Position numbers and translations under genes: made by a program
Notes under the pieces: generated by a model
What the model was told of the DNA's origin: nothing
The model's input: only the letters and a program-made list of their open reading frames with translations
The model's database searches: none
Part shown: piece by piece, positions 8,579 through 17,544 of the stretch
Layout of the letters: each line of letters opens with the position of its first letter
Numbering within the stretch: the stretch's first letter is position 1
Assembly: GCA_946480295.1 (NCBI GenBank)
Contig: CAMLIT010000059.1
Span: forward strand, 1-25,720
DNA length: 25,720 bases
Direction: 5' to 3'
Origin: an uncultured Gemmatimonadota bacterium
GTDB taxonomy: Bacteria > Gemmatimonadota > Gemmatimonadetes > Gemmatimonadales > Gemmatimonadaceae

Positions 8579-9597
8579 GTGCTGGTCAGGGCCGCGGCCA
8601 GGGCCGCGCGGTCGTCCACGGCGAGCGCGACGCGGGTGACGTCGCGCCAGGTGCCGTACAGGCCGCGCGCGCGCAGGGGGCGGTTCAACGTCAGGAGCAG
8701 GTCGGGCTGCGCGGCGATGGTGGCGCGGAGCAGCCCCGGTGAGTTGCGCGGCAACGTGGCGCGCGCCGCGTCCACCGCGGCGATGGCATCGAGCGGAATC
8801 TCCACCGTCCACCGGAGGCCGCAGCGCACGACGAGCGAGTCGGCGGCGAGGAGCGTCGGGCGGAGCTGGACCGAGCGCAGGAGCCCGAGCAGCCAAACGA
8901 GGGAGAGGGCGCCCAGCGCTGTCAGGGTCCACGCCAGCCGCGCGCTCCACGCCCGGAGGAGGAAGTGCATCGGGATCGCCTCGACCACTGTCGCGGCGAT
9001 CAGCGCGGCGATGACGGCGGTCGTGCCGCTGCGCCGGTGTCCCGTGAAGGCGCGCGTCCCCGCCGGGACGTGGGGCCGGCGTCGCCAGGAGAAGAGCGCG
9101 TACCAGAAGAGCGACAGCTCCGTCGCGAAGATCTCGGCCGTGGCACGGTAGGGCATGGCGTGCAGCAGCGCCGCGCGGACGCGCTCGGGGACGTCGAGCG
9201 CCGCGTCGGCCGTCGACACGCCGCGGGCGAACTGCCGCACGCGCAGCGCGACCCACCACGTGAGCGCGAGCTCGGCGGGGAGGACGAGATACCGCGCGAG
9301 GTGCAGGTACTCCCGCTGCGCCGGTGGAAGCACGAGCCGTGCGCCGAGGAGACTGGCGGCGAGGGCGGCGACGACCCGCCACGGAGACGCGCCGGAGGGC
9401 CTGACGACGAGCAGCCAGTAGAGCGATGGGACGAAGATCGTGAGGTCGATCGTCGCGGCGAGCGCGATCACGTCGCTCGAGGCGCCGCGCGAGCCGCGAA
9501 CCGCGACGAGCTCGATCCCGTAGACGAGCAGGACGAGCGCGGCGAAGAGCTTCGGCAGGGCGGGCCGCGACGGGCGTTCGGCGGCGAGTGTGCTCAC
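8566..9597 (-). CDS. Polytopic membrane protein of unknown function
   Basis: 343 aa from GTG. The start is fixed by GGAGG 6 bases upstream. About six hydrophobic spans are visible (near residues 15-35, 43-65, 73-90, 105-122, 196-218 and 228-247), with one weaker span between the fourth and fifth. The C-terminal ~95 residues are soluble and read DSLVVRCGLRWTVEIPLDAIAAVD...LLLTLNRPL...VALAVDD, which resembles the bacterial PH-like domain that follows membrane spans in YdbS-type proteins. That resemblance is by strand pattern only. It overlaps the downstream PPOX-fold gene by 13 bp, so the two products may act together, for example as a membrane redox pair. I do not recognise a specific family. 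Confidence 0.8.
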   Translation of the reverse strand: MSTLAAERPSRPALPKLFAALVLLVYGIELVAVRGSRGASSDVIALAATIDLTIFVPSLYWLLVVRPSGASPWRVVAALAASLLGARLVLPPAQREYLHLARYLVLPAELALTWWVALRVRQFARGVSTADAALDVPERVRAALLHAMPYRATAEIFATELSLFWYALFSWRRRPHVPAGTRAFTGHRRSGTTAVIAALIAATVVEAIPMHFLLRAWSARLAWTLTALGALSLVWLLGLLRSVQLRPTLLAADSLVVRCGLRWTVEIPLDAIAAVDAARATLPRNSPGLLRATIAAQPDLLLTLNRPLRARGLYGTWRDVTRVALAVDDRAALAAALTSTCPT

Positions 9598-9640
9598 GGT
9601 GGCCTCCGTTCGGGGCACCGGAAAGCTAACCGGCGCCCGT

Positions 9641-9660
9641 GCGCGGGCTGAACCCCGCGC
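9641..9660. promoter_or_regulatory. GC-rich dyad in the divergent promoter region upstream of GH20
   Basis: GCGCGGG pairs with CCCGCGC across a CTGAAC loop. It sits midway between two divergent starts (9597 and 9716). It could be a regulator site or an RNA hairpin in the GH20 leader. It has no U-tract, so it is not a terminator. In DNA this GC-rich, chance is possible. Confidence 0.35.
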
Positions 9661-9715
9661 GCCCGACCAGCCCAGGGCATGTTGCCGAGCGTGGCCGTGA
9701 ACGGCAGAATTGGGC

Positions 9716-11809
9716 ATGACTCGACACCTCCTTCCGCTCTTCCTCGCCGCCGCGGTGATCGCCGCTCCCGCTGCGGCGCAGCAGCCGGCTCCAACCTCGG
9801 CCAGCCGCACCCTGCACCTCGTTCCGGAGCCGCGCGAGATCACGACCAGCGGCACCGTCGCTCTCCCGCGCGGGATCGCGATCGCGCCGGCGTCGAACGC
9901 CGACGACCGCTTCGCCGGCGAGGATCTCGCCGCCGCCCTGCGGGAGCGCGGCATCTCCACCACGAGCCCGGGCGCCACCGTCCGCGTCTCCCTGCTCCGC
10001 TCCACCTCGGCAGCGGGACGGCGCTTCCTCGCCGCCGAGCACCTCGCGATCGACTCGGCGATGCACGACGAGGGCTACGTGCTCGTGTCCGGGCCTGGTC
10101 GCGTCACGATCGTCGGCGCCACGCCGTCGGGGGTGTTCTACGGCGTGCAGACGCTGAAGCAGCTCGTCGACGGCGAGGGGGCCCACGCGGTGCTGCACCG
10201 CGTGCGCATCCGCGACTGGCCGGCGATGCGCTACCGCGGGCTGCACGACGACCTCTCGCGCGGTCCGGTGCCGACGCTCGACTTCCAGAAGAAGCAGATC
10301 CGCACCTTCGCCGCGTACAAGATCAACACGTACTCGCCGTACTACGAGCACACGCTCTACTACACGTCCAACCCGATCATCGCCCCGCCCGGCGGCGCGA
10401 TGACGCCGGACCAGGTGCGCGAGCTGGTGGCGTACGCGCGGCAGTACCACATCGACGTCATCCCGGAGCAGGAGGCGTTCGGGCACCTGCACCATGCGCT
10501 CAAGTACGAGCTCTATTCCACGCTCGGCGAGACGATGCACGGCCACGTCCTCGCGCCGGGGCAGCCCGGCTCGATGGAGCTCATCAAGCAGATGTTCGGC
10601 GAGATCGACACGCTCTTCCCGAGCAAGCTGGTACACCTTGGCGCCGACGAGACCTTCGAGCTGGGGAAGGGGCAGACGGCGCAGGCGGTGCAGCAGCAGG
10701 GGCTCGGCGCGGTGTACATCGACTTCCTGAAACGCATCGAGGCGGCGCTGCGCCCCTCCGGCAAGCGCTTCCTCTTCTGGGGCGACATCGCGCAGAACAG
10801 CCCGGAGCTCGTGAAGACGCTGCCGAAGGACATGATCGCCGTGGCGTGGGAGTACGACCCCGCGCCGAAGTTCGACCGGCTGCTGACGCCGTACGTGAAC
10901 GCGGGGCTCGAGACGTGGGTGGGATCGGGGGTCAACAACTGGAACCGCGTCTACCCGAACAACTACAACGCGCTGCACAACATCCAGGGTTTCGTGCGTG
11001 ACGGGCAGCGGCTCGGCGCGACGGGGGTGCTGAACACGAGCTGGGACGACGACGGCGAGTCGCTGTTCAACCAGACGTGGTACGGTGTGCTGTTCGGCGC
11101 GGCGGCGGGGTGGCAGAAGGGGGAGAGCAGCATCCCCGACTACCAGGCGAGCTACGGGTGGGTCTTCCAGGGCGACACCACGGGGAAGATCGACGCGGCG
11201 CAGGAGAAGCTGATCGCCGCGCACCAGCTCCTCCAGAGCGTGCACGTCGGCGACGCGAGCGACTACCTCTTCTGGGTGGATCCGTTCAGCGCGGACGGCC
11301 AGGCGGTGGCCGCGCGGGTGCGCCCGGTGCTGCACGACCTGCGGATCCTCGCCGAGTCGAGCCTCGTGCTCGTGGACCAGGCGCGGCAGACGCAGCACCT
11401 GCGCGACCCGGATGCGCTGGACGCGCTCGCGCTCGGGGCGCGCAAGATCGACTTCATCGGCATGAAGTTCCAGTTCGCCGACGAGATCGCGCAGATCTAC
11501 GCCGCGGCGTCCGACACCACGCACCGCCTCACCGCGCCGGGGAGCCTCGGCGACATCTACGGCGTGAACGGGCGCATGGCCGACATGCGCGACCAGTACT
11601 CGCTCATCCGGGACCTGTACGAGACGGCGTGGCTGAAGGAGAACCGCCCGTACTGGCTGCACAACGTGCTCGCGCGCTACGACGCGGCGACGCAGCTGTG
11701 GATCGGGCGGATGGACCGGGTCGCGGCGGCGGTGCGCGAGCGCGGCCGCACGCGGAAACCGCTCGCGTCGGCCGACTCGCTCGGCATCCCGCAGCCGCCG
11801 GGAAGGTAG
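9716..11809 (+). CDS. Secreted glycoside hydrolase family 20 beta-N-acetylhexosaminidase
   Basis: 697 aa from ATG; a TTG two codons upstream is possible. Residues 1-21 are a signal peptide with cleavage near AAAQ. Residues ~30-165 are the GH20 N-terminal domain (HLVPEPREITTSG to GVFYGVQTLKQLV). The catalytic barrel follows, with MRYRGLHDD, HIDVIPEQEAFGHLHH and the diagnostic HLGADETFELG, giving the Asp-Glu pair D311-E312 that acts by substrate-assisted catalysis on terminal GlcNAc/GalNAc. Residues ~480-690 form a long helical C-terminal extension (KIDAAQEKLIAAHQ, LLHDL-type repeats) beyond the barrel. It is likely periplasmic or surface-exposed. With SusCD nearby it suggests use of chitin, peptidoglycan or glycoprotein sugars; that link is inference. 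Confidence 0.92.
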   Translation: MTRHLLPLFLAAAVIAAPAAAQQPAPTSASRTLHLVPEPREITTSGTVALPRGIAIAPASNADDRFAGEDLAAALRERGISTTSPGATVRVSLLRSTSAAGRRFLAAEHLAIDSAMHDEGYVLVSGPGRVTIVGATPSGVFYGVQTLKQLVDGEGAHAVLHRVRIRDWPAMRYRGLHDDLSRGPVPTLDFQKKQIRTFAAYKINTYSPYYEHTLYYTSNPIIAPPGGAMTPDQVRELVAYARQYHIDVIPEQEAFGHLHHALKYELYSTLGETMHGHVLAPGQPGSMELIKQMFGEIDTLFPSKLVHLGADETFELGKGQTAQAVQQQGLGAVYIDFLKRIEAALRPSGKRFLFWGDIAQNSPELVKTLPKDMIAVAWEYDPAPKFDRLLTPYVNAGLETWVGSGVNNWNRVYPNNYNALHNIQGFVRDGQRLGATGVLNTSWDDDGESLFNQTWYGVLFGAAAGWQKGESSIPDYQASYGWVFQGDTTGKIDAAQEKLIAAHQLLQSVHVGDASDYLFWVDPFSADGQAVAARVRPVLHDLRILAESSLVLVDQARQTQHLRDPDALDALALGARKIDFIGMKFQFADEIAQIYAAASDTTHRLTAPGSLGDIYGVNGRMADMRDQYSLIRDLYETAWLKENRPYWLHNVLARYDAATQLWIGRMDRVAAAVRERGRTRKPLASADSLGIPQPPGR

Positions 11810-11812
11810 CCA

Positions 11813-11961
11813 GGGGCGAGGGTGGAGGGTCGAGGGTCGAGAGGGGCAGGAACGAGTGAGATAGGAATCAGGCAGGAGAAAGGGCGTCACTCGTGCCTCG
11901 CTCCTCCCTCACTACCCCAGTCTCTCGACCCTCGACCCTCGACCCTCGACCCTCGACCCTT
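11813..11961 (+). repeat. Palindromic intergenic element with heptamer arms, copy 1
   Basis: The left arm has four 7-bp units of GGTCGAG type (two perfect, 11828-11841). The right arm has five perfect CTCGACC units (11924-11958). The arms are mutually complementary and enclose a core of about 80 bp. Inside the core AGGAACGAGTGA (11848-11859) pairs with TCACTCGTGCCT (11887-11898) with one mismatch. The orientation marker AGGAGAAAGGGCGT lies at about 11874-11887. The core is strongly similar to the reverse complement of copy 2. It fills the whole gap between GH20 and the reductase gene. Confidence 0.88.
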
Positions 11962-11962
11962 G

Positions 11963-11968
11963 TAGAAT
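11963..11968 (+). promoter_or_regulatory. Candidate -10 box for a leaderless reductase transcript
   Basis: TAGAAT matches the -10 consensus at five of six bases and ends 6 bases before the ATG at 11975, the spacing typical of leaderless bacterial promoters. No Shine-Dalgarno is present. The -35 position falls inside the repeat's CTCGACC arm (TCGACC). Inference only. Confidence 0.5.
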
Positions 11969-11974
11969 TCTCCA

Positions 11975-12946
11975 ATGCGATATCGCCGCTTCGGCCGACT
12001 GGGCTGGCAGGTGTCCGAGATCGGCTACGGGATGTGGGGGATGGCGGGGTGGACGGGCTCCGACGACGCCGAGTCGCGCGCGTCGCTGCGCGAGGCCGTC
12101 CGCCTCGGCTGCAGCTTCTTCGACACCGCGTTCGCCTACGGCGAGGGGCACAGCGAGCGCCTCCTCGGCGAGCTCCTGCGCGAGAATCGCGAGCGGACGC
12201 TCTACTCGGCGAGCAAGATCCCGCCGAAGAACCGCACCTGGCCGTCGCGACGGGAGTTCACGCTCGACGACGTGTTCCCGCCGGACTACATCCGCGAGTA
12301 CACGGAGAAGACGCTGGAGAACCTCGGGACCGACCGCGTGGACCTGATGCAGTTCCACGTGTGGGAGGACTCGTGGGCGCGCGACGAGCGGTGGCAGCGC
12401 GTCGTGGCGGACCTGAAGCGCGAGGGGCTGATCGGCGGGATCGGGATCAGCATCAACCGCTGGGAGCCGTGGAACGCGCTCGAGACGCTGCGCACGGGGC
12501 TCGTCGACGCGGTGCAGGTGATCTACAACGTCTTCGACCAGGCGCCGGAGGACGAGCTCTTCCCGCTCTGTCGCGAGCTGGACGTGGCGGTCATCGCCCG
12601 CGTGCCGTTCGACGAGGGGTCGCTCACGGGGACACTGACGCGAAAGAGCACGTGGCCGGCGGGGGACTTCCGGAACCGCTACTTCGGGCCGGAGAACCTG
12701 GGCGAGAGCGTCGATCGGGCGAACGCGCTGAAGGAGCTGGTACCGCTCGGGATGACGCTCCCCGAGCTGGCGCTGCGGTTCATCCTTTCGAACGACGACG
12801 TCAGCACGGTGATCCCGGGGATGCGAAAGCTCCCCCACGTGCGGTCGAACATCGCGGCCAGCGACCATGGCCCGCTCCCGGCCGAGCTCGTCGACTCGCT
12901 GCGGGACCATCGCTGGGACCGCGAGCCGGCGGCGTGGTCGCTCTGA
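11975..12946 (+). CDS. Aldo/keto reductase
   Basis: 323 aa TIM barrel oxidoreductase of the NADPH-dependent AKR superfamily. The catalytic tetrad is visible: D50 and Y55 in FFDTAFAYGEGHSE, K81 in SASKI and H128 in LMQFHVW. The family ending is present as LALRFILSNDDVSTVIPGMRKLPHV with the cofactor-contacting IPG motif. The substrate cannot be inferred. It stands alone between two inverted copies of a palindromic repeat, one ending 13 bp before its ATG and the other starting 7 bp after its stop codon. It is therefore likely transcribed separately, perhaps as a leaderless message. Confidence 0.94.
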   Translation: MRYRRFGRLGWQVSEIGYGMWGMAGWTGSDDAESRASLREAVRLGCSFFDTAFAYGEGHSERLLGELLRENRERTLYSASKIPPKNRTWPSRREFTLDDVFPPDYIREYTEKTLENLGTDRVDLMQFHVWEDSWARDERWQRVVADLKREGLIGGIGISINRWEPWNALETLRTGLVDAVQVIYNVFDQAPEDELFPLCRELDVAVIARVPFDEGSLTGTLTRKSTWPAGDFRNRYFGPENLGESVDRANALKELVPLGMTLPELALRFILSNDDVSTVIPGMRKLPHVRSNIAASDHGPLPAELVDSLRDHRWDREPAAWSL

Positions 12947-12952
12947 GAGCTT

Positions 12953-13113
12953 AGGTCGAAGGTCGAGGGTCGAGGGTCGAGGGTCGAGGGTCGAGAAATG
13001 GCGGTAGTGAGTTAGGAGCGAGGAACGAGTAACGCCCTTTCTCCTTCCTAGCACCTACTCACTCGGTCCTGCCCCTCTCGACCCTCGACCCTCGACCCTC
13101 GACCCTCGACCCA
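12953..13113 (-). repeat. Palindromic intergenic element with heptamer arms, copy 2 (inverted)
   Basis: The left arm has one imperfect and five perfect GGTCGAG units (12961-12995). The right arm has five perfect CTCGACC units (13077-13111). The core carries ACGCCCTTTCTCC at 13032-13044, the reverse complement of the copy 1 marker. The reverse complement of the core matches copy 1 almost throughout, including AGAGGGGCAGGA, CGAGTGAG, GGAGAAAGGGCGT and CCTCGCTCCT. Orientation is therefore opposite to copy 1. Confidence 0.88.
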
Positions 13114-13141
13114 AACCCTCCCCGACGCCCGGTCCCCGTAC

Positions 13142-13147
13142 TACTAT
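13142..13147 (+). promoter_or_regulatory. Candidate -10 box for the Ser/Thr kinase gene
   Basis: TACTAT lies in the only A/T-rich spot between the repeat and the kinase start. A start site near 13154 would give a short leader carrying CGGGAG at about 13160, correctly spaced for the GTG at 13173. No clear -35 element is seen. Confidence 0.4.
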
Positions 13148-13172
13148 AGGGGCCCGGTATCGGGAGTGTGCC

Positions 13173-15698
13173 GTGTCCCAGCTCCTCGACGAGCTGCGTG
13201 AAGCGTTGCGCGACAGCTATCGCGTCGACGACGAGGTCGGCCGCGGCGGGATGGCCACGGTCTTCGTCGCCGAGGACCTCAAGCACGGTCGCCGGGTCGC
13301 GATCAAGGTCGTCAACCCGGAGCTCTCGTCGAGCATCGACGCCGACCGGTTCCAGCGCGAGATCCAGATCGCCGCGCGCCTCAGCCATCCGCACATCCTC
13401 CCCGTGCACGACTCCGGCGAGGCGAAGGGGCTCCACTACTACGTCATGCCCTTCGTCGAGGGCGAGTCGCTCCGTCATCGACTGAAGCGCGAGGCGCAGC
13501 TCGGCATCGACGACGCCCTCCAGATCACCTGCGAGGTGGCCGACGCGCTCGCGTACGCGCACGAGAATCACGTCGTGCACCGCGACATCAAGCCGGAGAA
13601 CATCCTGCTCCACGGCGGCCACGCCGTGGTCGCCGACTTCGGCATCGCGCGCGTGCTCCAGGATTCGGGGAGCGAGAAGCTCACGGCGACCGGCGTCTCC
13701 GTCGGGACGGTGCAGTACATGAGTCCCGAGCAGTTCGCCGGCGGCGTGGTGGACGGCCGGAGCGACATGTACAGCCTCGCCTGCGTGCTGTACGAGATGC
13801 TCGTCGGCGAGGTGCCGTTCACCGGCCCGAACGCGATGGCGATCGTGGCGCGCCACGCGATGGACGAGCCGCCGCCGATCCGCAGCGTGCGGCCGTCGGT
13901 GCCGCCGGAGATCGAGGCGGCCGTCCTGCGCGCGATGGAGAAGGTGCCGGCGGACCGCTTCGCCGGCGTCGCGCAATTCAAGGCGGCGCTGCTCGGCGAG
14001 GCGACGAGCAGCTACGCGCGCCGCTCGCGGAGCTACACCGGCACCGCGCCGACGCCGCAGCCCGGGCGGGGGAGCGCCGGCGCGCGCCGGCGGATGCTCC
14101 TCGCCATCGCCGGCGTCGTCGTCGTCGCGAGCGGCGCCTTCGCGACGCGGCACTACCTGTTCGGCTCCGCGCGGCCGCGGGTGAGCGACGTCGATGCGCG
14201 GCGCCTCGCGGTGCTCTACTTCCGCGACGAGAGTCGCGACGGCCACCTGCGCTACCTCGCCGACGGCCTCACGGAGTCGCTCATCGACAAGCTCGCGCAG
14301 GTGCCGGTGCTCGACGTCCTCTCGCGCAATGCCGTGCGCCCCTTCCGCGGCGAGGACGTGCGCGGCGACAGCGTGGCCCGCGCGCTCAAGGTCGGGACGA
14401 TCGTCCGCGGCGAGGTCGAGCCGCGGCCGGGCGGCGTGAAGGTCACCGTGCGCCTGGTGGATGCGGAGGGCGACGTGGACCTGGCGCACACGAGCGTCGA
14501 CGTCGACACCGCGCACGTCGTCTCGCTCCAGGGGGAGGTCGCCGGCCAGGTGGCGGAGTTCCTGCGCCAGCGGCTCGGCGACGAGGTGAAGTTGCGCGAG
14601 GAGCGCACGGCGACGCGGAGCACGGAGGCATGGACGCTCGTGCAGCGCGCCGAGCGGCACCGCCTCGACGCCGACTCGCTGCTCGCGGCGGGCGCGCGGG
14701 ATTCGGCGCTCGCGTCGCTCGATCGCGCCGACACGCTGCTGACGCTTGCGGCGGCGGCCGACCCGACGTGGCCGACCCCGCGGGCGATGCACGCGCGCGT
14801 CGACTACACGCGCGCGGTCGCGCTCGGCAACGGCGCGAACCCGCTGCTCGCGCAGCCGGCGATCGACAGCGGGCTGGCGCACGCGGCGCACGCGCTGGCG
14901 ATCGACCCGGCCGACGCCGACGCGCTCGAGGCGAAGGGCGAGCTGCTGTTCGCGCGCAGCGTGCTGCGGCTCGGGGGCGACCAGCGGCACATCGACGGCG
15001 ACCTCGCCGCCGCCGAGTCCACGCTCAAGAAGGCGGTCAGCATCAACCGCGACCAGGCGGGGGCGTGGGCGGCGCTCAGCACGCTGTACTACCGGAAGCC
15101 GGACCTCCAGGACGCGATCCACGCCGCCGAGGAGGCATACCGCGCCGATGCATACCTCGCCTCGGCCCGCAACATCCTCCAGCGGCTCTTCTGGACGAAC
15201 CACGATCTCGAGTACTACCCCGAGGCGTGGAAGTACTGCGACGAGGGGAGGCGGCGCTTTCCGCGCGACCCGTTCTTCGTCGAGTGCCGGCTCTGGATGT
15301 ACACGACGCGCTTCCCGCAGCCGGCGCCGGACAGCGCGTGGAGCTGGTATGCGCGCTACGTCGCGCTCACGCCGCCGAGCGAGCGCGCGCTGGCCGGGAA
15401 GCACGGCGCGATGCTCGTCGCGGGCGCGCTCGCCCGCGCCTCGCTCGCCGACAGCGCGCGCCACGTGCTCGTGCGCGCGCGCGGCACGCCGGAGCTCGAC
15501 CCGAAGCGCGAGCTCGCCGGGGACGAGGCGATCATGCGCGTCATCCTCGGCGACCAGGACGAGGCGGTCCGGCTGCTCCAGGAGTATCTCACCGCCAACC
15601 CCGATCACCGTCGCGGCTTCGCCACGCGCGTGAGCCCCTGGTGGCGCGACCTCCAGGGCAATCCACGCTTCCGCGCGCTCATCGCCGGCGCGCGCTGA
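13173..15698 (+). CDS. Receptor-type Ser/Thr protein kinase with FlgO/TolB-like and TPR-like regions
   Basis: 841 aa from GTG, with CGGGAG 7 bases upstream. Residues 17-275 are a complete Hanks kinase: glycine loop GRGGMATV, K45 in VAIK, HRDIKPEN with catalytic D138, DFG at 155-157, and the activation segment ending in GTVQYMSPEQ. A basic proline-rich linker leads to one membrane span (~307-323). Residues ~343-470 resemble the TolB-N/FlgO-type domain found after such kinases (RRLAVLYFRDESRDGHLRYLADGLTESLIDKLAQVPVLDVLSRNAV). The remainder is helical with TPR-like repeats (ALASLDRADTLLTLAAAADP, AHALAIDPADADALEAKGELLF, TLKKAVSINRDQAGAWAALSTLYY). The kinase is cytosolic and the C-terminal part presumably extracytoplasmic, sensing an unknown signal. 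No cognate phosphatase or FHA protein is adjacent. Confidence 0.93.
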   Translation: MSQLLDELREALRDSYRVDDEVGRGGMATVFVAEDLKHGRRVAIKVVNPELSSSIDADRFQREIQIAARLSHPHILPVHDSGEAKGLHYYVMPFVEGESLRHRLKREAQLGIDDALQITCEVADALAYAHENHVVHRDIKPENILLHGGHAVVADFGIARVLQDSGSEKLTATGVSVGTVQYMSPEQFAGGVVDGRSDMYSLACVLYEMLVGEVPFTGPNAMAIVARHAMDEPPPIRSVRPSVPPEIEAAVLRAMEKVPADRFAGVAQFKAALLGEATSSYARRSRSYTGTAPTPQPGRGSAGARRRMLLAIAGVVVVASGAFATRHYLFGSARPRVSDVDARRLAVLYFRDESRDGHLRYLADGLTESLIDKLAQVPVLDVLSRNAVRPFRGEDVRGDSVARALKVGTIVRGEVEPRPGGVKVTVRLVDAEGDVDLAHTSVDVDTAHVVSLQGEVAGQVAEFLRQRLGDEVKLREERTATRSTEAWTLVQRAERHRLDADSLLAAGARDSALASLDRADTLLTLAAAADPTWPTPRAMHARVDYTRAVALGNGANPLLAQPAIDSGLAHAAHALAIDPADADALEAKGELLFARSVLRLGGDQRHIDGDLAAAESTLKKAVSINRDQAGAWAALSTLYYRKPDLQDAIHAAEEAYRADAYLASARNILQRLFWTNHDLEYYPEAWKYCDEGRRRFPRDPFFVECRLWMYTTRFPQPAPDSAWSWYARYVALTPPSERALAGKHGAMLVAGALARASLADSARHVLVRARGTPELDPKRELAGDEAIMRVILGDQDEAVRLLQEYLTANPDHRRGFATRVSPWWRDLQGNPRFRALIAGAR

Positions 15699-15732
15699 CG
15701 TCGTGCTCGTCAGGCATGTCGCGTTTCGCGAC
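15695..15732 (+). other. Two small hairpins at the 3' end of the kinase gene
   Basis: CTGACG (overlapping the stop codon) pairs with CGTCAG at 15708-15713, and GTCGCG pairs with CGCGAC around TTT at 15718-15732. Neither is followed by a T-run, so any terminator function would be non-canonical. The rest of the gap to 15870 contains a TACACT hexamer (15748-15753) beside the palindrome GTGTACAC, a possible weak promoter for the hybrid kinase. Confidence 0.35.
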
Positions 15733-15870
15733 TGTGCACGGATCGTGTACACTGGCCCGTCCTCCGGCGCGCGTTTATCTACCGGCTGATCGTCGACACC
15801 GGCGACGGCGCGAGCCAGCCGCACCGGTGAGATCGACCCGGCTCGTCCCGCGGAGGGCGCGATACCCGCA

Positions 15871-17538
<1,668 letters not shown>

Positions 17539-17544
17539 GGACGC

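Noticed and set aside
9626..11890. Open minus-strand frame antisense to GH20
   Set aside because: GH20 on the plus strand has a signal peptide and catalytic motifs. The antisense product has none and extends into the repeat element.
11813..13113. CRISPR array or clustered binding-site array
   Set aside because: Repeat units are 7 bp, contiguous and without spacers, and occur as complementary arms. No cas gene is nearby.
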